A stretch of 64,000 bases of DNA. Source: JAKAXG01 sp035702985 (GTDB lineage Bacteria > Actinomycetota > Acidimicrobiia > Acidimicrobiales > Palsa-688). A program made the position numbers and the translations under genes. The DNA lies in NCBI GenBank assembly GCA_035702985.1, contig DASSZD010000080.1, positions 1 through 64,000 of the forward strand, read 5' to 3'. Positions 16,567 to 26,828 of the stretch are shown here, piece after piece (position 1 is the stretch's first letter; the number at the start of each line of letters is the position of its first letter). Under the pieces are notes generated by a model that worked only from the letters and a program-made list of their open reading frames with translations, was not told where the DNA came from and searched no databases.

Positions 16567-17736
16567 GTGAACGCCTTCATCCAGCGACTGTCCGTGCCCG
16601 AGATGCCCCCCGGCGCCGTCCGGGTGGCGGTGAAGGACCTCATCGACATGGCCGGCCTGCCGACCACCAACGGGTCCAAGGTGATCGCCGCCGGCGCCGA
16701 ACCGGCCGCCGCCGACGCCGCTTGCATGGCCGGCACCCGCCGGGCGGAGGCCGAGGGCAGGGCGGTGATCGTGGGGAAGACCAACATGCACGAACTGGCC
16801 TTCGGGGTGACCGGGATCAACCCGTGGTTCGGGACCCCGGTGAACCCCATCGACGCCTCGCTGGTGCCGGGCGGCTCGTCCAGCGGGTCGGCCGTGGCGG
16901 TGGCCACCGGGGAGGCCGACGTGGCCTTCGGCAGCGACACCGGCGGTTCGGTCCGCATGCCGGCGGCGTGCTGCGGCATCGTCGGGTTGAAGACCACCCG
17001 GGGCCGGATCCCCCTGGACGGGGTGTACCCGCTGGCCCCGTCGCTGGACACGGTGGGCCCGATGGCCCCCACCGTGGCGGCCACCTCGCTCTGCATGAGC
17101 CTCCTCGAGCCCGGGTTCGACCCGACCGCCACCGCCCCGGCCGGCCGGATCGGGCGGGTCCGCCTGCCCGCGGAGGAATGGATGGACGCCGCCATCGACC
17201 GGGCGCTGGGCGCCTACGCCGAGCGGTCCGGGGCGACGGTGACCGACGTGGAGCTCCCCGGGTGGGAGGCCGCCACCCACGCCGTGATGGTGGTCATGTC
17301 GGCCGAGGCCTGGCAGGTCCACCGGCGGCTCTGGGAGGCCCACCGGGACGAGTTGTCACCCGATGTCAGCCGCCGCTTGGAGATGTCCTCGATGTTCGGC
17401 GCCGAAGAGGTGGCCGAGAGCTGGGAGGTGGCCCGGGCCTGGGCGGACGAGCTCAAGCGGCGGTTCGCCGAGGTGGACCTGCTGGCCCTGCCGGTCCTGG
17501 CGGCCGCCCCGCCCACCCTGGAGGACGGGGCCAGGCTGTCCGAGATCCGCTACGTGGCGCCGTTCAACCTGGCGGGCACCCCGGCCCTGTCCCAGCCCCT
17601 GGAAGCCGGCGGCCGGCTGCCCGCCCCGCTGCAGCTGGCCGGGCCGGCGGGGGCCGAGGAGCTGATCATGGCCACCGGGGCGGTGATCGAGGACCTGTCC
17701 GGCTGGTCCCCGCACCGGGATCCGGCCGCCGGCTAG
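16567..17736 (+). CDS. Amidase-signature family hydrolase
   Basis: 389 residues. The Ser-cisSer-Lys triad is present: Lys23 in VAVKDLIDMAG, the cis-Ser in PGGSSSGSA (about 104-105) and Ser128 in GSDTGGSVRMPA. It is shorter than most family members (about 450-500) because it begins only about 20 residues before the Lys strand and has a compact C-terminus. Members hydrolyse amides or act as GatA-type subunits; the missing GatB/C and short length favour a free-standing amidase of unknown substrate. Start GTG 16567 lies 19 bp after the PBP stop, probably in the same transcript. Its TAG overlaps the stop of the convergent TauD gene in a CTAG palindrome. Confidence 0.87.
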   Translation: MNAFIQRLSVPEMPPGAVRVAVKDLIDMAGLPTTNGSKVIAAGAEPAAADAACMAGTRRAEAEGRAVIVGKTNMHELAFGVTGINPWFGTPVNPIDASLVPGGSSSGSAVAVATGEADVAFGSDTGGSVRMPAACCGIVGLKTTRGRIPLDGVYPLAPSLDTVGPMAPTVAATSLCMSLLEPGFDPTATAPAGRIGRVRLPAEEWMDAAIDRALGAYAERSGATVTDVELPGWEAATHAVMVVMSAEAWQVHRRLWEAHRDELSPDVSRRLEMSSMFGAEEVAESWEVARAWADELKRRFAEVDLLALPVLAAAPPTLEDGARLSEIRYVAPFNLAGTPALSQPLEAGGRLPAPLQLAGPAGAEELIMATGAVIEDLSGWSPHRDPAAG

Positions 17737-18587
17737 GCCGCTTCGAGGGGGACGCCCCGGACGCTGGTGCGGAACATCTCCCGGCGCACCCCGGAGTAGT
17801 CGTTGAGGGCGTTGTGCATGGTGCAGCGGTTGTCCCAGATGCCCAGGGTGCCGGCCGACCAGCGGAACCGGCAGGTGAAGTTCTCGTTGGTGCTGTGGCG
17901 GTGCAGGACGTCGAGCAGGGCCTGGGACTCACCCGGGGTCCAGCCCTCGAACCGGGTGGTGTAGACCGGGTTGACGTAGAGGGTCGGCCGGCCGGTCAGC
18001 GGGTGGCGCACCACCACAGGGTGGGTGTGCTCCCGGTAGGCGTCGGGGGACGGCTCGATGGCCATGGAGGTCAGGTCCCTGACCTTGTCGAGGGCCCCGC
18101 CGGTGCCGTAGGCCATCCCGGCCGAGTGCACCGCCCGGAGCTGGTGGAGGGTGCGCCGCAGGCCGGCCGAGAGGGTCTCGAAGGCCAGGTACTGGTTGGA
18201 CCACACGGTGTCGCCGCCGTATTCGGGCACCTCGCGGGCGTGGAGCAACGTGAACGCCGGAGGGCTGGGTAGGTAGCTGAGATCGGTGTGCCAGGCGTTG
18301 GCGAAATTGAGGCGGTCCCCCGGTTCCTTGACCACCCGGATGACATACGGCCGGTCCGGGAGGGGCGCCACGAAGGGGGTCACGTCCCGGCCCCCCAGCA
18401 GGTCCGTGACCCGTTCCAGGTCGTCCAGGTCGAGGTCCTGCTCGGGCAGGAACACCACCAGGTGCTCGGCCAGGGCCCGGATCAGCGGCTGCAGCTGTCC
18501 GGCGTCGCCGACCCGGCGCAGGTCCAGACCCCGCACCACGGCGCCGAGCGCCCCGGCGACGGGGGATATCTCGAGTGTGGCCTCCAC
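17733..18587 (-). CDS. TauD/TfdA-family Fe(II)/2-oxoglutarate dioxygenase
   Basis: 284 residues. The facial triad is visible as His100 and Asp102 in AWHTDLSY and His258 in DNRCTMHNALNDY, with Arg273 nearby for 2-oxoglutarate binding. ANAWHTDLSYLPSPPAFTLLHA and GDTVWSNQYLAFETLS are typical of taurine or aryloxyacetate dioxygenases. The reaction is oxidative cleavage or hydroxylation with 2-oxoglutarate as co-substrate; the substrate (taurine, alkyl sulfate, phenoxyacid) cannot be told. GTG 18587 is supported by AAGGAGGA 8 bases upstream, one of the clearest ribosome sites in the window. No sulfonate transporter is nearby. Confidence 0.9.
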   Translation of the reverse strand: MEATLEISPVAGALGAVVRGLDLRRVGDAGQLQPLIRALAEHLVVFLPEQDLDLDDLERVTDLLGGRDVTPFVAPLPDRPYVIRVVKEPGDRLNFANAWHTDLSYLPSPPAFTLLHAREVPEYGGDTVWSNQYLAFETLSAGLRRTLHQLRAVHSAGMAYGTGGALDKVRDLTSMAIEPSPDAYREHTHPVVVRHPLTGRPTLYVNPVYTTRFEGWTPGESQALLDVLHRHSTNENFTCRFRWSAGTLGIWDNRCTMHNALNDYSGVRREMFRTSVRGVPLEAA

Positions 18588-18685
18588 GGGGGTCCTCCTT
18601 CGCGCACGCCGACGGGGCGAAGCGTAAGCCGCCGGGACCCGGCGCGCCCAACCTCCCCGCAGCCCACTCTTAGAATCGCCCGGTC

Positions 18686-19546
18686 GTGACTGATACGGTC
18701 CCCGAGCGGGTAGCCCCGCCCACCAGCCGGGCCAGCTCGGAGGACGGCCGGATCTCCTCCGGGAGGCTGGCCACCGTCCGGGCCTGGTGCCGGAGCGGAG
18801 CCAACCGGACACCCGTGTGGGTGGAGCTGATCCTGATCGTGTGGCTGTGCTGGGTCTACGACATGATCGCCAACCTGGCTCCGCTGCGCAACGCCCTGGC
18901 CCACCAGGACGCCGGGTCCATCCTGAGCGCCGAGAAGTGGCTGCACCTGGACCCCGAAGCGGCCATGGACCACTGGATGTCGCACCACCAGTCGCTGGCC
19001 CTGTGGGTGTCCAACTACTACGACAACGCCCACTTCGTGGTCACCCTGGGGGCGCTGGTGGTGATCTGGTGGAAATGGCCGGACCGCTACCGGCCGCTGC
19101 GCAACAGCCTGGTGCTGCTCAACCTGTTCGGCATGGCGGTGTACTTCTTCGTCCCCACCGCCCCGCCCCGGCTGTACAACCCGTCGGTGTACTTCGACGT
19201 GGTGGCGGCCACCCACGCCTTCGGCTCGTGGCACAGCGGCACCCTGGCCACGGCCGCCAACGAGCTGGCCGCCATGCCGTCGCTGCACATCGGCTGGGCC
19301 TGCTGGTCGGCGCTGGCCATCTGGCGGGTCCTACCCCGCCGCTGGTGGGCCCACCTGGTGTGGCTGTACCCGCTGGCCACCGCCCTGGCCGTGATGGCCA
19401 CCGGCAACCACTTCCTGATGGACGTGCTGGCCGGGGCCGCCGACTTCGCCGTGGCCACCTGGATCGCCGACCGGCTGCAGGTCTGGTGGACCGCCCGCCA
19501 GGCCGGGAAGGCGCTGGAGCGGGCGCCGGCCACCTCTCAGGCGTAG
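18686..19546 (+). CDS. PAP2-superfamily membrane phosphatase/transferase
   Basis: 286 residues with about six membrane helices. The PAP2 catalytic motifs are YFFVPTAPPRLY (motif 1 region), AAMPSLHIGWACW (PSxH, second motif with catalytic His) and ATGNHFLMDVLAGA (His and Asp of the third). It belongs to the subgroup resembling inositol-phosphoceramide synthases and related lipid phosphatases, acting on lipid phosphates at the outer membrane face. The N-terminal 35 residues are hydrophilic. Start GTG 18686 follows a TAGAAT box at 18671-18676 by 9 nt. The final codons overlap the 3' end of convergent imuB by 10 bp. Confidence 0.82.
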   Translation: MTDTVPERVAPPTSRASSEDGRISSGRLATVRAWCRSGANRTPVWVELILIVWLCWVYDMIANLAPLRNALAHQDAGSILSAEKWLHLDPEAAMDHWMSHHQSLALWVSNYYDNAHFVVTLGALVVIWWKWPDRYRPLRNSLVLLNLFGMAVYFFVPTAPPRLYNPSVYFDVVAATHAFGSWHSGTLATAANELAAMPSLHIGWACWSALAIWRVLPRRWWAHLVWLYPLATALAVMATGNHFLMDVLAGAADFAVATWIADRLQVWWTARQAGKALERAPATSQA

Positions 19547-21135
19547 GAGGCCTCCACCCACCACCGGCCGGATTCCCGGCAGACCAGATGGGCCTCCCCG
19601 CTGTCGAGGACGACCTGCAGGCGGGCCCGGCGCCGCCCTCCCCGGTCCCACCACCGCTCCTCGGTGGGCCACGGGCCGGCCCACCGCACCACCACCTCGG
19701 CCGCTCCCCCGTCCACGGCCAGACGGGCCGGGGCGGCGCTGATCGCCCCCCGCCCGCTGACGCGGACCACCTCACCGTCGAGGTCGACCAGGTCGGCCGG
19801 CCGGGGCGGCTGGTGCACCACCGCCGGTGAGGGCTCGGGCAGGCGGCCCGGCCAGGGCGGCTGCCGGCCGGCGTCGGGCCGGCGGCGGGCCGACGCTTCC
19901 CGGCCATCCTCCCGGGCGTCCCCCCACGGGACCAGCCGGGCCTGTTCGGCGTAGCCCCGCCCCCCTTCCAGGACGGCGGTGACCACCGCCTCGGGGCCCA
20001 GCATGCCCTGCACCCGGGCCATGGCCCGGGCTGCCCGGGCGTCGGGATCGGCCTGGCCGCCCCACAGATCCAGCTGGCGGCCGGTGTCGGGCCGGACCTC
20101 CTCGGGGGTCAGCCGGAGGAGGGTGAGGCCGCCGGTGGGGCTGGTACCGGCGCGGCCGGACAGCCATCCGTCCAGCTGCCAGCGGGCCCGCTCGGCCAGG
20201 GCGGAGGGGCTGAGGGCCCCCTCGTGGCGCCAGCGGCGCACCAGGCTCTCCCCGTGCTCGGTCTCGACCTCGATGGCCACCATGGTGGCGGCCAGCCCGG
20301 CCACCCCCAGCCGGGCGTGCAGCTCGTCGGCCAGGGCCTTGGCCACGAAGGCGGCCGCCTCCACCCGTTCCTCGGGAGGGTCCAGCTCGGCCGAGCAGGC
20401 CAGATCGGGGGGCGGGGTGCGGCCCTGCACCGGCCGCTCGTCGAGGCCGCGGGCCAGCCGGTGGGCGGCCACGCCAGTGGCGCCGAAGCGGCCCAGGACC
20501 GCCTGCTCCGGCAGGTCGGCCAGATCCCCCAGGGTGCGCACCCCCAGGCGGACCAGCAGGTCGGCCAGATCCCCGTAGCCCGGGCCCAGCGCCTGCACCG
20601 GCCGGGGGGCCAGCCAGGCCCGGCCGGCCCCCGGTTCGACCACCAGGATCCCGGCGGCGGCCGGGGCGGTCCGGGCGGCCAGGGCCGCCGCGAACCGGCC
20701 GTCGGCCACCCCCACCCGGCAACCGGGGGCCCCGGCCGCCTCCTCGGCCACCACCCGGACCTTCCCGGCCAGGGCGGCGTCCCCCCCGAAGTACCGGGAC
20801 GGGCCCCGGGTGCCCACCCCCAGCATTCCCGGGCCCCACACCTCGACCGCCGGCGCCATGGCCTCCACGGCCGCCACCACCGGCTCCCACGCCCGGGCGT
20901 CGCGGCCCGGATCGGCGGGCACCACCACCAGCTCCGGGCAACGACCCTGGGCCTCCCGCCGGCGCAGACCGGTCCGCACCCCCTCCGCCCGGGCCGCCGC
21001 GGTGGCGGCCACCACCCGGTTGGCCGCCACCACCGCGGCGGCCACCTCCGGGGGGTGGCCGGCGGCCACCACCGGCCAGTCCGGCCACGCGGCCACGAGA
21101 ACCCGGGCGGGACGGGCGGCCGGGGCGGGGCTCAC
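19537..21135 (-). CDS. imuB: ImuB, Y-family polymerase-like mutasome subunit
   Basis: 532 residues. The Y-family fold is seen from ARVLVAAWPDWPVVAAG through VEVWGPGMLGVGTRGPSRYFGG to helix-hairpin-helix-like LGDLADLPEQAVLGRFG. The catalytic acidic residues of active Y polymerases (DxD, SxDE) are not visible, as expected of ImuB, which acts as an adaptor. QLDLWG at 354-359 matches the beta-clamp-binding motif of mycobacterial ImuB (QLPLWG) at nearly the same residue number. It bridges DnaE2 to the clamp in SOS mutagenesis. GTG 21135 overlaps the imuA' stop (GTGA). The C-terminal 120 residues are variable and Arg/Pro-rich. Confidence 0.9.
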   Translation of the reverse strand: MSPAPAARPARVLVAAWPDWPVVAAGHPPEVAAAVVAANRVVAATAAARAEGVRTGLRRREAQGRCPELVVVPADPGRDARAWEPVVAAVEAMAPAVEVWGPGMLGVGTRGPSRYFGGDAALAGKVRVVAEEAAGAPGCRVGVADGRFAAALAARTAPAAAGILVVEPGAGRAWLAPRPVQALGPGYGDLADLLVRLGVRTLGDLADLPEQAVLGRFGATGVAAHRLARGLDERPVQGRTPPPDLACSAELDPPEERVEAAAFVAKALADELHARLGVAGLAATMVAIEVETEHGESLVRRWRHEGALSPSALAERARWQLDGWLSGRAGTSPTGGLTLLRLTPEEVRPDTGRQLDLWGGQADPDARAARAMARVQGMLGPEAVVTAVLEGGRGYAEQARLVPWGDAREDGREASARRRPDAGRQPPWPGRLPEPSPAVVHQPPRPADLVDLDGEVVRVSGRGAISAAPARLAVDGGAAEVVVRWAGPWPTEERWWDRGGRRRARLQVVLDSGEAHLVCRESGRWWVEASYA

Positions 21136-21857
21136 CCCGCCACCTCCCAGGCGTCGGCCGGGACGGGCACCGCCGGCCGGTCGGCGCCGGGCTGCCCCGG
21201 TGCCATGGCCGGGTCCCCGGCCACCCGGCCGTCGGGGGACGGCAGCCAGACCTCCCTGCGCCGCTCCCGCCCTCCCACCCGGCGGCCGCCGGCGGACACC
21301 ACCATCCGCCGGGCCCGCAGGTGACCGTGCCCCTCCCCGAGGCCCTCCCACTCCGAGGGGCCGGCCCACAGCCGGATGTCGGGCGACTCGGGCCAGCCGG
21401 GGGGGTCGAGCAGGACCATCACCGTCCCCCGCTCCCGTACCCGGGCGGCCAACCGGCGGGCATCGGCGGCCCGGACCCGGCCGGCGGGCCGGACCAGGAG
21501 CAGGTCGAAGCCGTCCACCAGGGCGGCCACCACCGTCGGCCACTGGTCACCCGGTCCGGGGACCAGGGCCAGCCGGCGCAGGTCCACCCCCAGCTCGGCG
21601 GCGGCGACCAGACCGAGCGAAGGCGTCCCCACCGCCGCCACCCACCCTCCCCCCCGGGTGACGGCCCCGGCCAGCGACAACGCCACCGAGCAGCCGCCCA
21701 GCAGCGGTCCCACCGCCACCGTCGTCCCCCGGCGGATGCCACCCTCGGGAAAAAGGGGAGCCAGCGGCGCCGGCACCTCCACCAGGCGCGCCCCGGCATC
21801 CACCAGCGGCCGGCCGTGGGCGGCGGCGATGCGCAGGGAGGCCACCGGAGCTTCCAT
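21132..21857 (-). CDS. imuA': ImuA' RecA-like mutasome accessory protein
   Basis: 241 residues. The RecA-like core is recognisable (FPEGGIRRGTTVAVGPLLGGCSVALSLAGAVT, then GFDLLLVRPAGRV and GTVMVLLDPPGWPESPDIRLW). The usual Walker A Lys is replaced (VGPLLGGCSVAL), so ATP hydrolysis is doubtful. Position directly before imuB with a 4-bp overlap, and a LexA box 14 bp from the ATG, identify it as ImuA'. It is needed with ImuB and DnaE2 for induced mutagenesis in bacteria that have the cassette. The transcript is likely near-leaderless from a TAGCCT -10 box at 21866-21871. The C-terminus is charged and low in conservation. Confidence 0.85.
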   Translation of the reverse strand: MEAPVASLRIAAAHGRPLVDAGARLVEVPAPLAPLFPEGGIRRGTTVAVGPLLGGCSVALSLAGAVTRGGGWVAAVGTPSLGLVAAAELGVDLRRLALVPGPGDQWPTVVAALVDGFDLLLVRPAGRVRAADARRLAARVRERGTVMVLLDPPGWPESPDIRLWAGPSEWEGLGEGHGHLRARRMVVSAGGRRVGGRERRREVWLPSPDGRVAGDPAMAPGQPGADRPAVPVPADAWEVAG

Positions 21858-21865
21858 CCCCGCCC

Positions 21866-21871
21866 AGGCTA
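21866..21871 (-). promoter_or_regulatory. -10 box for imuA'-imuB
   Basis: TAGCCT on the minus strand lies 8 nt before the imuA' ATG and directly abuts the LexA palindrome. Confidence 0.5.
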
Positions 21872-21889
21872 ATCGAACATGTGTTCGAT
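21872..21889. promoter_or_regulatory. LexA (SOS) box between imuA' and the HpnB-like gene
   Basis: ATCGAACATGTGTTCGAT, the exact reverse complement of the dnaE2 box. It lies 14 bp before imuA' and 26 bp before the divergent glycosyltransferase start, so LexA could control both directions. Confidence 0.9.
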
Positions 21890-21903
21890 CAGCAAAGGCG
21901 TCC

Positions 21904-21909
21904 TACATT
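21904..21909 (+). promoter_or_regulatory. -10 box for the HpnB-like gene, probably leaderless
   Basis: TACATT ends 6 nt before GTG 21916. The expected -35 position (about 21881-21886) lies within the LexA palindrome. Confidence 0.5.
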
Positions 21910-21915
21910 GGGTCG

Positions 21916-23073
21916 GTGACCGTACCGGAGGGCCTGGCCTGGCTGCCCGCGGCCATATGGGTGTACCTCCTGGCGTTCCGGGGGCGGTTCTGGCTACCCA
22001 GCGTCCGGCTCGGGCCGGCCCGGGATCTGGAGCGGTGGCCGTCGGTGGCGGTGATCGTGCCGGCCCGCAACGAGGCCGGCATCCTGGCCTCCACCATGCC
22101 CTCCCTGGCCACCCAGGACTACCCGGGCCGGGTCGGCGTCTTCCTGGTCGACGACTGCAGCGACGACACCACCGCCGCGGTCGCGGCGGCGGCCGCGGCC
22201 GGCCGGCCGGTGCCCCTGACGGTGGTCACCGGTGCCGACCGGCCCACCGGCTGGGTGGGCAAGACCTGGGCTCTGGACCAGGGGGTGGCGGCCGCCTCCG
22301 ACATGGACCCCGACTACCTCCTCTTCACCGACGCCGACATCCACCACCCGCCGGACTCGCTGCGCCGGCTGGTCTCCGAGGCGGTCACCACCGGCCGGGA
22401 CCTGGTCTCGCTCATGGCCCGGCTGCGCACCGCCACCGGCTGGGAGCGATTGATCGTGCCGGCGTTCGTGTACTTCTTCTCCCAGCTGTACCCGTTCCGG
22501 GCCATCGCCCGGCGCCGGTCCCGCACCGCCGGGGCGGCCGGCGGCTGCATCCTGGTCCGGGCCGCAGCGCTGCGCCGGGCCGGCGGGATCGCCGCCATAG
22601 CCGGGGCGGTGATCGACGACGTGGCCCTGGGCCGGGCGGTCAAGCGGGCGGGTGGCTCGACCTGGCTGGGGTACGCCGACGACGTGGCCAGCCTGCGCCC
22701 CTACCCGGCGCTGAGTGACCTGTGGGACATGGTGGCCCGCAGCGCCTATACCCAACTCAGGTACTCGCCCCTGGCCCTGGCGGGCACGGTGGCCGGCCTG
22801 GCCGTCGTGTACCTGGGGCCGCTCGTCGTGGTGGTGGCCGGGGCGGTGGCGGCCGACCCACTGGTGATCGGGGCCGGAGCGGCGGCCGAGGTGCTGCTCA
22901 CCGCCAGCTACCTGCCGATGATCCGCTACTACCGGCTTCCGCCGGCCTGGGCCCTCACCCTGCCGGCGGCCGCCGCCCTGTACGGGGCCATGACCGTCGA
23001 CTCGGCCCGGCGGCACCGGCGGGGCCGGGGTGCGGCCTGGAAGGGCCGCACCTATGCCCGCGACCCGGCCTGA
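21916..23073 (+). CDS. hpnB: HpnB-like family 2 glycosyltransferase
   Basis: 385 residues. A membrane helix near the N-terminus is followed by a GT2 domain (SVAVIVPARNEAGIL, LVDDCSDDT, GWVGKTWALDQG, FTDADIHHPP as the DxD-like metal site, VIDDVALGRAVKRAGG), then three or four C-terminal membrane helices. The GWxGKxWA motif and overall layout match the hopanoid-associated glycosyltransferase HpnB. No squalene-hopene cyclase or other hpn gene is in the window, so the acceptor lipid is uncertain. It is divergent from imuA' over a LexA box, making stress control conceivable. Start GTG 21916 fits the leaderless pattern; upstream Met codons lie inside imuA'. Confidence 0.82.
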   Translation: MTVPEGLAWLPAAIWVYLLAFRGRFWLPSVRLGPARDLERWPSVAVIVPARNEAGILASTMPSLATQDYPGRVGVFLVDDCSDDTTAAVAAAAAAGRPVPLTVVTGADRPTGWVGKTWALDQGVAAASDMDPDYLLFTDADIHHPPDSLRRLVSEAVTTGRDLVSLMARLRTATGWERLIVPAFVYFFSQLYPFRAIARRRSRTAGAAGGCILVRAAALRRAGGIAAIAGAVIDDVALGRAVKRAGGSTWLGYADDVASLRPYPALSDLWDMVARSAYTQLRYSPLALAGTVAGLAVVYLGPLVVVVAGAVAADPLVIGAGAAAEVLLTASYLPMIRYYRLPPAWALTLPAAAALYGAMTVDSARRHRRGRGAAWKGRTYARDPA

Positions 23074-23141
23074 GCCGGCCCGGGGACGTCCCGCCAGGGC
23101 CCGGGGCCGGGGGGCGCCCACCGCCGGGGTCCACCACCCGG

Positions 23142-24545
<1,404 letters not shown>

Positions 24546-24551
24546 CACCGG

Positions 24552-24557
24552 ACAATA
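24552..24557 (-). promoter_or_regulatory. -10 box for the malic enzyme gene, probably leaderless
   Basis: TATTGT on the minus strand ends 6 nt before the malic enzyme ATG. Confidence 0.5.
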
Positions 24558-24610
24558 GAGAACGGAGGGCCCGGTTCCCAACTGGATGTGAACGTTTCCT
24601 GAACAGGGTC

Positions 24611-24639
24611 TTGCCACTGTGGCGCATGGCACATAAACT
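24611..24639 (+). promoter_or_regulatory. Sigma-70-type promoter for a plus-strand small RNA
   Basis: TTGCCA (24611-24616), a 17-bp spacer and TAAACT (24634-24639) make a near-consensus promoter. No good start codon follows. Instead a structured region with a terminator lies within 125 bp. Confidence 0.7.
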
Positions 24640-24644
24640 CGGCA

Positions 24645-24762
24645 TTCAAGAGGGGGCGTTCGGGCGAGGCCTGGCTGCGGGCCCCCGGGGGGAGGGCCGG
24701 ACCGGCCTCGACCCGAACGTAGATCTGACAGACCGGAGCCCTCGGGCTCCGGTTCTTGTTTT
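24645..24762 (+). ncRNA. Candidate structured small RNA of unknown family
   Basis: About 118 nt between a strong promoter and an intrinsic terminator, in the gap between malic enzyme and acyl-CoA dehydrogenase. After a short 5' tail with a run of five G (24652-24656) comes a long stem: CGTTCGGG plus CGAGGCC at 24657-24671 pairs with GGCCTCG (24704-24710) and CCCGAACG (24712-24719) with one bulged A. The interior is a GC-rich arm (24672-24703) that can form GGCCC/GGGCC. The terminator hairpin follows. The apical region lacks the GGAA tetraloop and AGCAG internal loop of SRP RNA, and I do not recognise tmRNA, RNase P or 6S features. The ends are estimates. Confidence 0.6.
24733..24762 (+). terminator. 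Rho-independent terminator of the plus-strand small RNA
   Basis: CCGGAGCC (24733-24740), loop CTCG, GGCTCCGG (24745-24752), then TTCTTGTTTT. This is the clearest intrinsic terminator in the window. Confidence 0.85.
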
Positions 24763-24800
24763 CGGGGTTCTTGCCTGTCGGGTCCCTGGCTGTCGGGGGG

Positions 24801-24895
24801 AAAAATATCCCCGGACGCGACGAAGGACCGGCGGGGGGGGTGCCGGTCCTTCGCGCAAGGCTCGAGGGGCGAGGGGGGGATTCGCCCCGAGCAAC
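24801..24895 (-). ncRNA. 6C-type small RNA
   Basis: Reading the minus strand, the first hairpin pairs CTCGGGGCGA with TCGCCCC...GAG (24891-24861) around a 9-nt loop ATCCCCCCC. The second pairs CGAAGGACCGGC with GCCGGTCCTTCG (24853-24821) around loop ACCCCCCCC. Two stem-loops each displaying at least six C is the definition of the actinobacterial 6C RNA. A near-perfect promoter lies just upstream. 6C RNAs of mycobacteria and streptomycetes act as trans-acting regulators through the C-rich loops, pairing with G-rich sites near translation starts. The 3' end is a guess: the second stem is not directly followed by a T-run, and a T5 tract occurs at 24805-24801. Confidence 0.8.
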
Positions 24896-24901
24896 AAGTT
24901 C

Positions 24902-24930
24902 AGTATGGCCCACCCCCGGTCATCTGTCAA
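24902..24930 (-). promoter_or_regulatory. Near-consensus promoter of the 6C RNA
   Basis: On the minus strand TTGACA (24930-24925), a 17-bp spacer and CATACT (24907-24902). The predicted transcription start is around 24895, a few bases before the first 6C hairpin. Confidence 0.8.
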
Positions 24931-24998
24931 AGAGACTTCCGTCACATTGACTATCGACATCCCAGATGGCCTCCATCGGCGGATCGGGACAGGCGGTC

Positions 24999-25004
24999 TA
25001 GCCT
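24999..25004 (+). promoter_or_regulatory. -10 box for the acyl-CoA dehydrogenase gene, probably leaderless
   Basis: TAGCCT ends 6 nt before ATG 25011, and no Shine-Dalgarno is present. Confidence 0.5.
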
Positions 25005-25010
25005 GCCGGC

Positions 25011-26252
<1,242 letters not shown>

Positions 26253-26297
26253 CCCTCTGGGCACCGGGGGTGCCCGGCCCGGGTCCGGCGGGGCGGC

Positions 26298-26735
26298 TCA
26301 GCCGTCCTCGGAGGCCAGGCGCTCGAGAAGGGGAACGGCCCGGGCCAGCAGGTCCCGCTCCTCGTCGGTGAGCGACTCCAGCCGCAACGACACGAAGGCG
26401 TCACCGCGGTCCCGGGTCTGGCGGAGGAGGTCGGCGCCGGCGGTGCTTATGGCCACCCTCGCCACCCGCCGGTCGCTGGTATCGGGGCGCCGCTCGAGCA
26501 GCCCGCTCGCCTCCAGCCGGGCGGCGATGCGGGTCATCGACGGCGGAGCGATCCGCTCGATGGCGGCCAGCTCGCCGAGCGTCAGCTCCCCGTGCTTGGC
26601 CAGCACGGTCAGCGCCGACAGCTGCGAAGCGGTCACCTCCCCCACCCCGAAGGCCTCCTGGCGCAGCCGGCGCGACAGCCGCATCACGGCCAGACGCAGC
26701 ACGCTGCCCAACTCGGCCCGCGAGGCGGTCGTCAT
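26298..26735 (-). CDS. MarR-family transcriptional regulator
   Basis: 145 residues. A winged helix-turn-helix is clear: SQLSALTVLAKHGELTLGELAAIERIAPPSMTRIAARLEASGLLERRPDTSDRRVARVAISTAG, with the wing Asp-x-Arg (DTSDRRV). Helices at both ends provide dimerisation. MarR proteins usually repress a divergent gene and release on binding aromatic or oxidised ligands. The divergent neighbour here is the Cys-rich small protein at 26829; the convergent neighbour is acyl-CoA dehydrogenase. ATG 26735 lies 7 nt after a TACACT -10 box. No clear operator palindrome was found in the 93-bp spacer. Confidence 0.92.
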   Translation of the reverse strand: MTTASRAELGSVLRLAVMRLSRRLRQEAFGVGEVTASQLSALTVLAKHGELTLGELAAIERIAPPSMTRIAARLEASGLLERRPDTSDRRVARVAISTAGADLLRQTRDRGDAFVSLRLESLTDEERDLLARAVPLLERLASEDG

Positions 26736-26742
26736 CGCGTGA

Positions 26743-26748
26743 AGTGTA
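26743..26748 (-). promoter_or_regulatory. -10 box for the MarR gene, probably leaderless
   Basis: TACACT on the minus strand ends 7 nt before ATG 26735. Confidence 0.45.
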
Positions 26749-26828
26749 ACGACCGGGCGGCGCCGGCGAACGCACCCCGGAGGCGAGGTGTTGTGCGCGA
26801 TATCACGGGTACGTGACACGATGACACG

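Noticed and set aside
16567..17736. Calling the amidase GatA
   Set aside because: No GatB or GatC is near, and the chain is about 100 residues shorter than GatA.
24645..24762. Plus-strand RNA as SRP (4.5S) RNA
   Set aside because: The conserved GGAA tetraloop and the asymmetric internal loop of the SRP54 site are not present in the apical arm.
24821..24853. The perfect 12-bp stem read as a simple terminator for the malic enzyme or the plus-strand RNA
   Set aside because: No T-run follows on either strand, and the C8 loop with a second C7-loop hairpin and an upstream consensus promoter fit a 6C RNA better.
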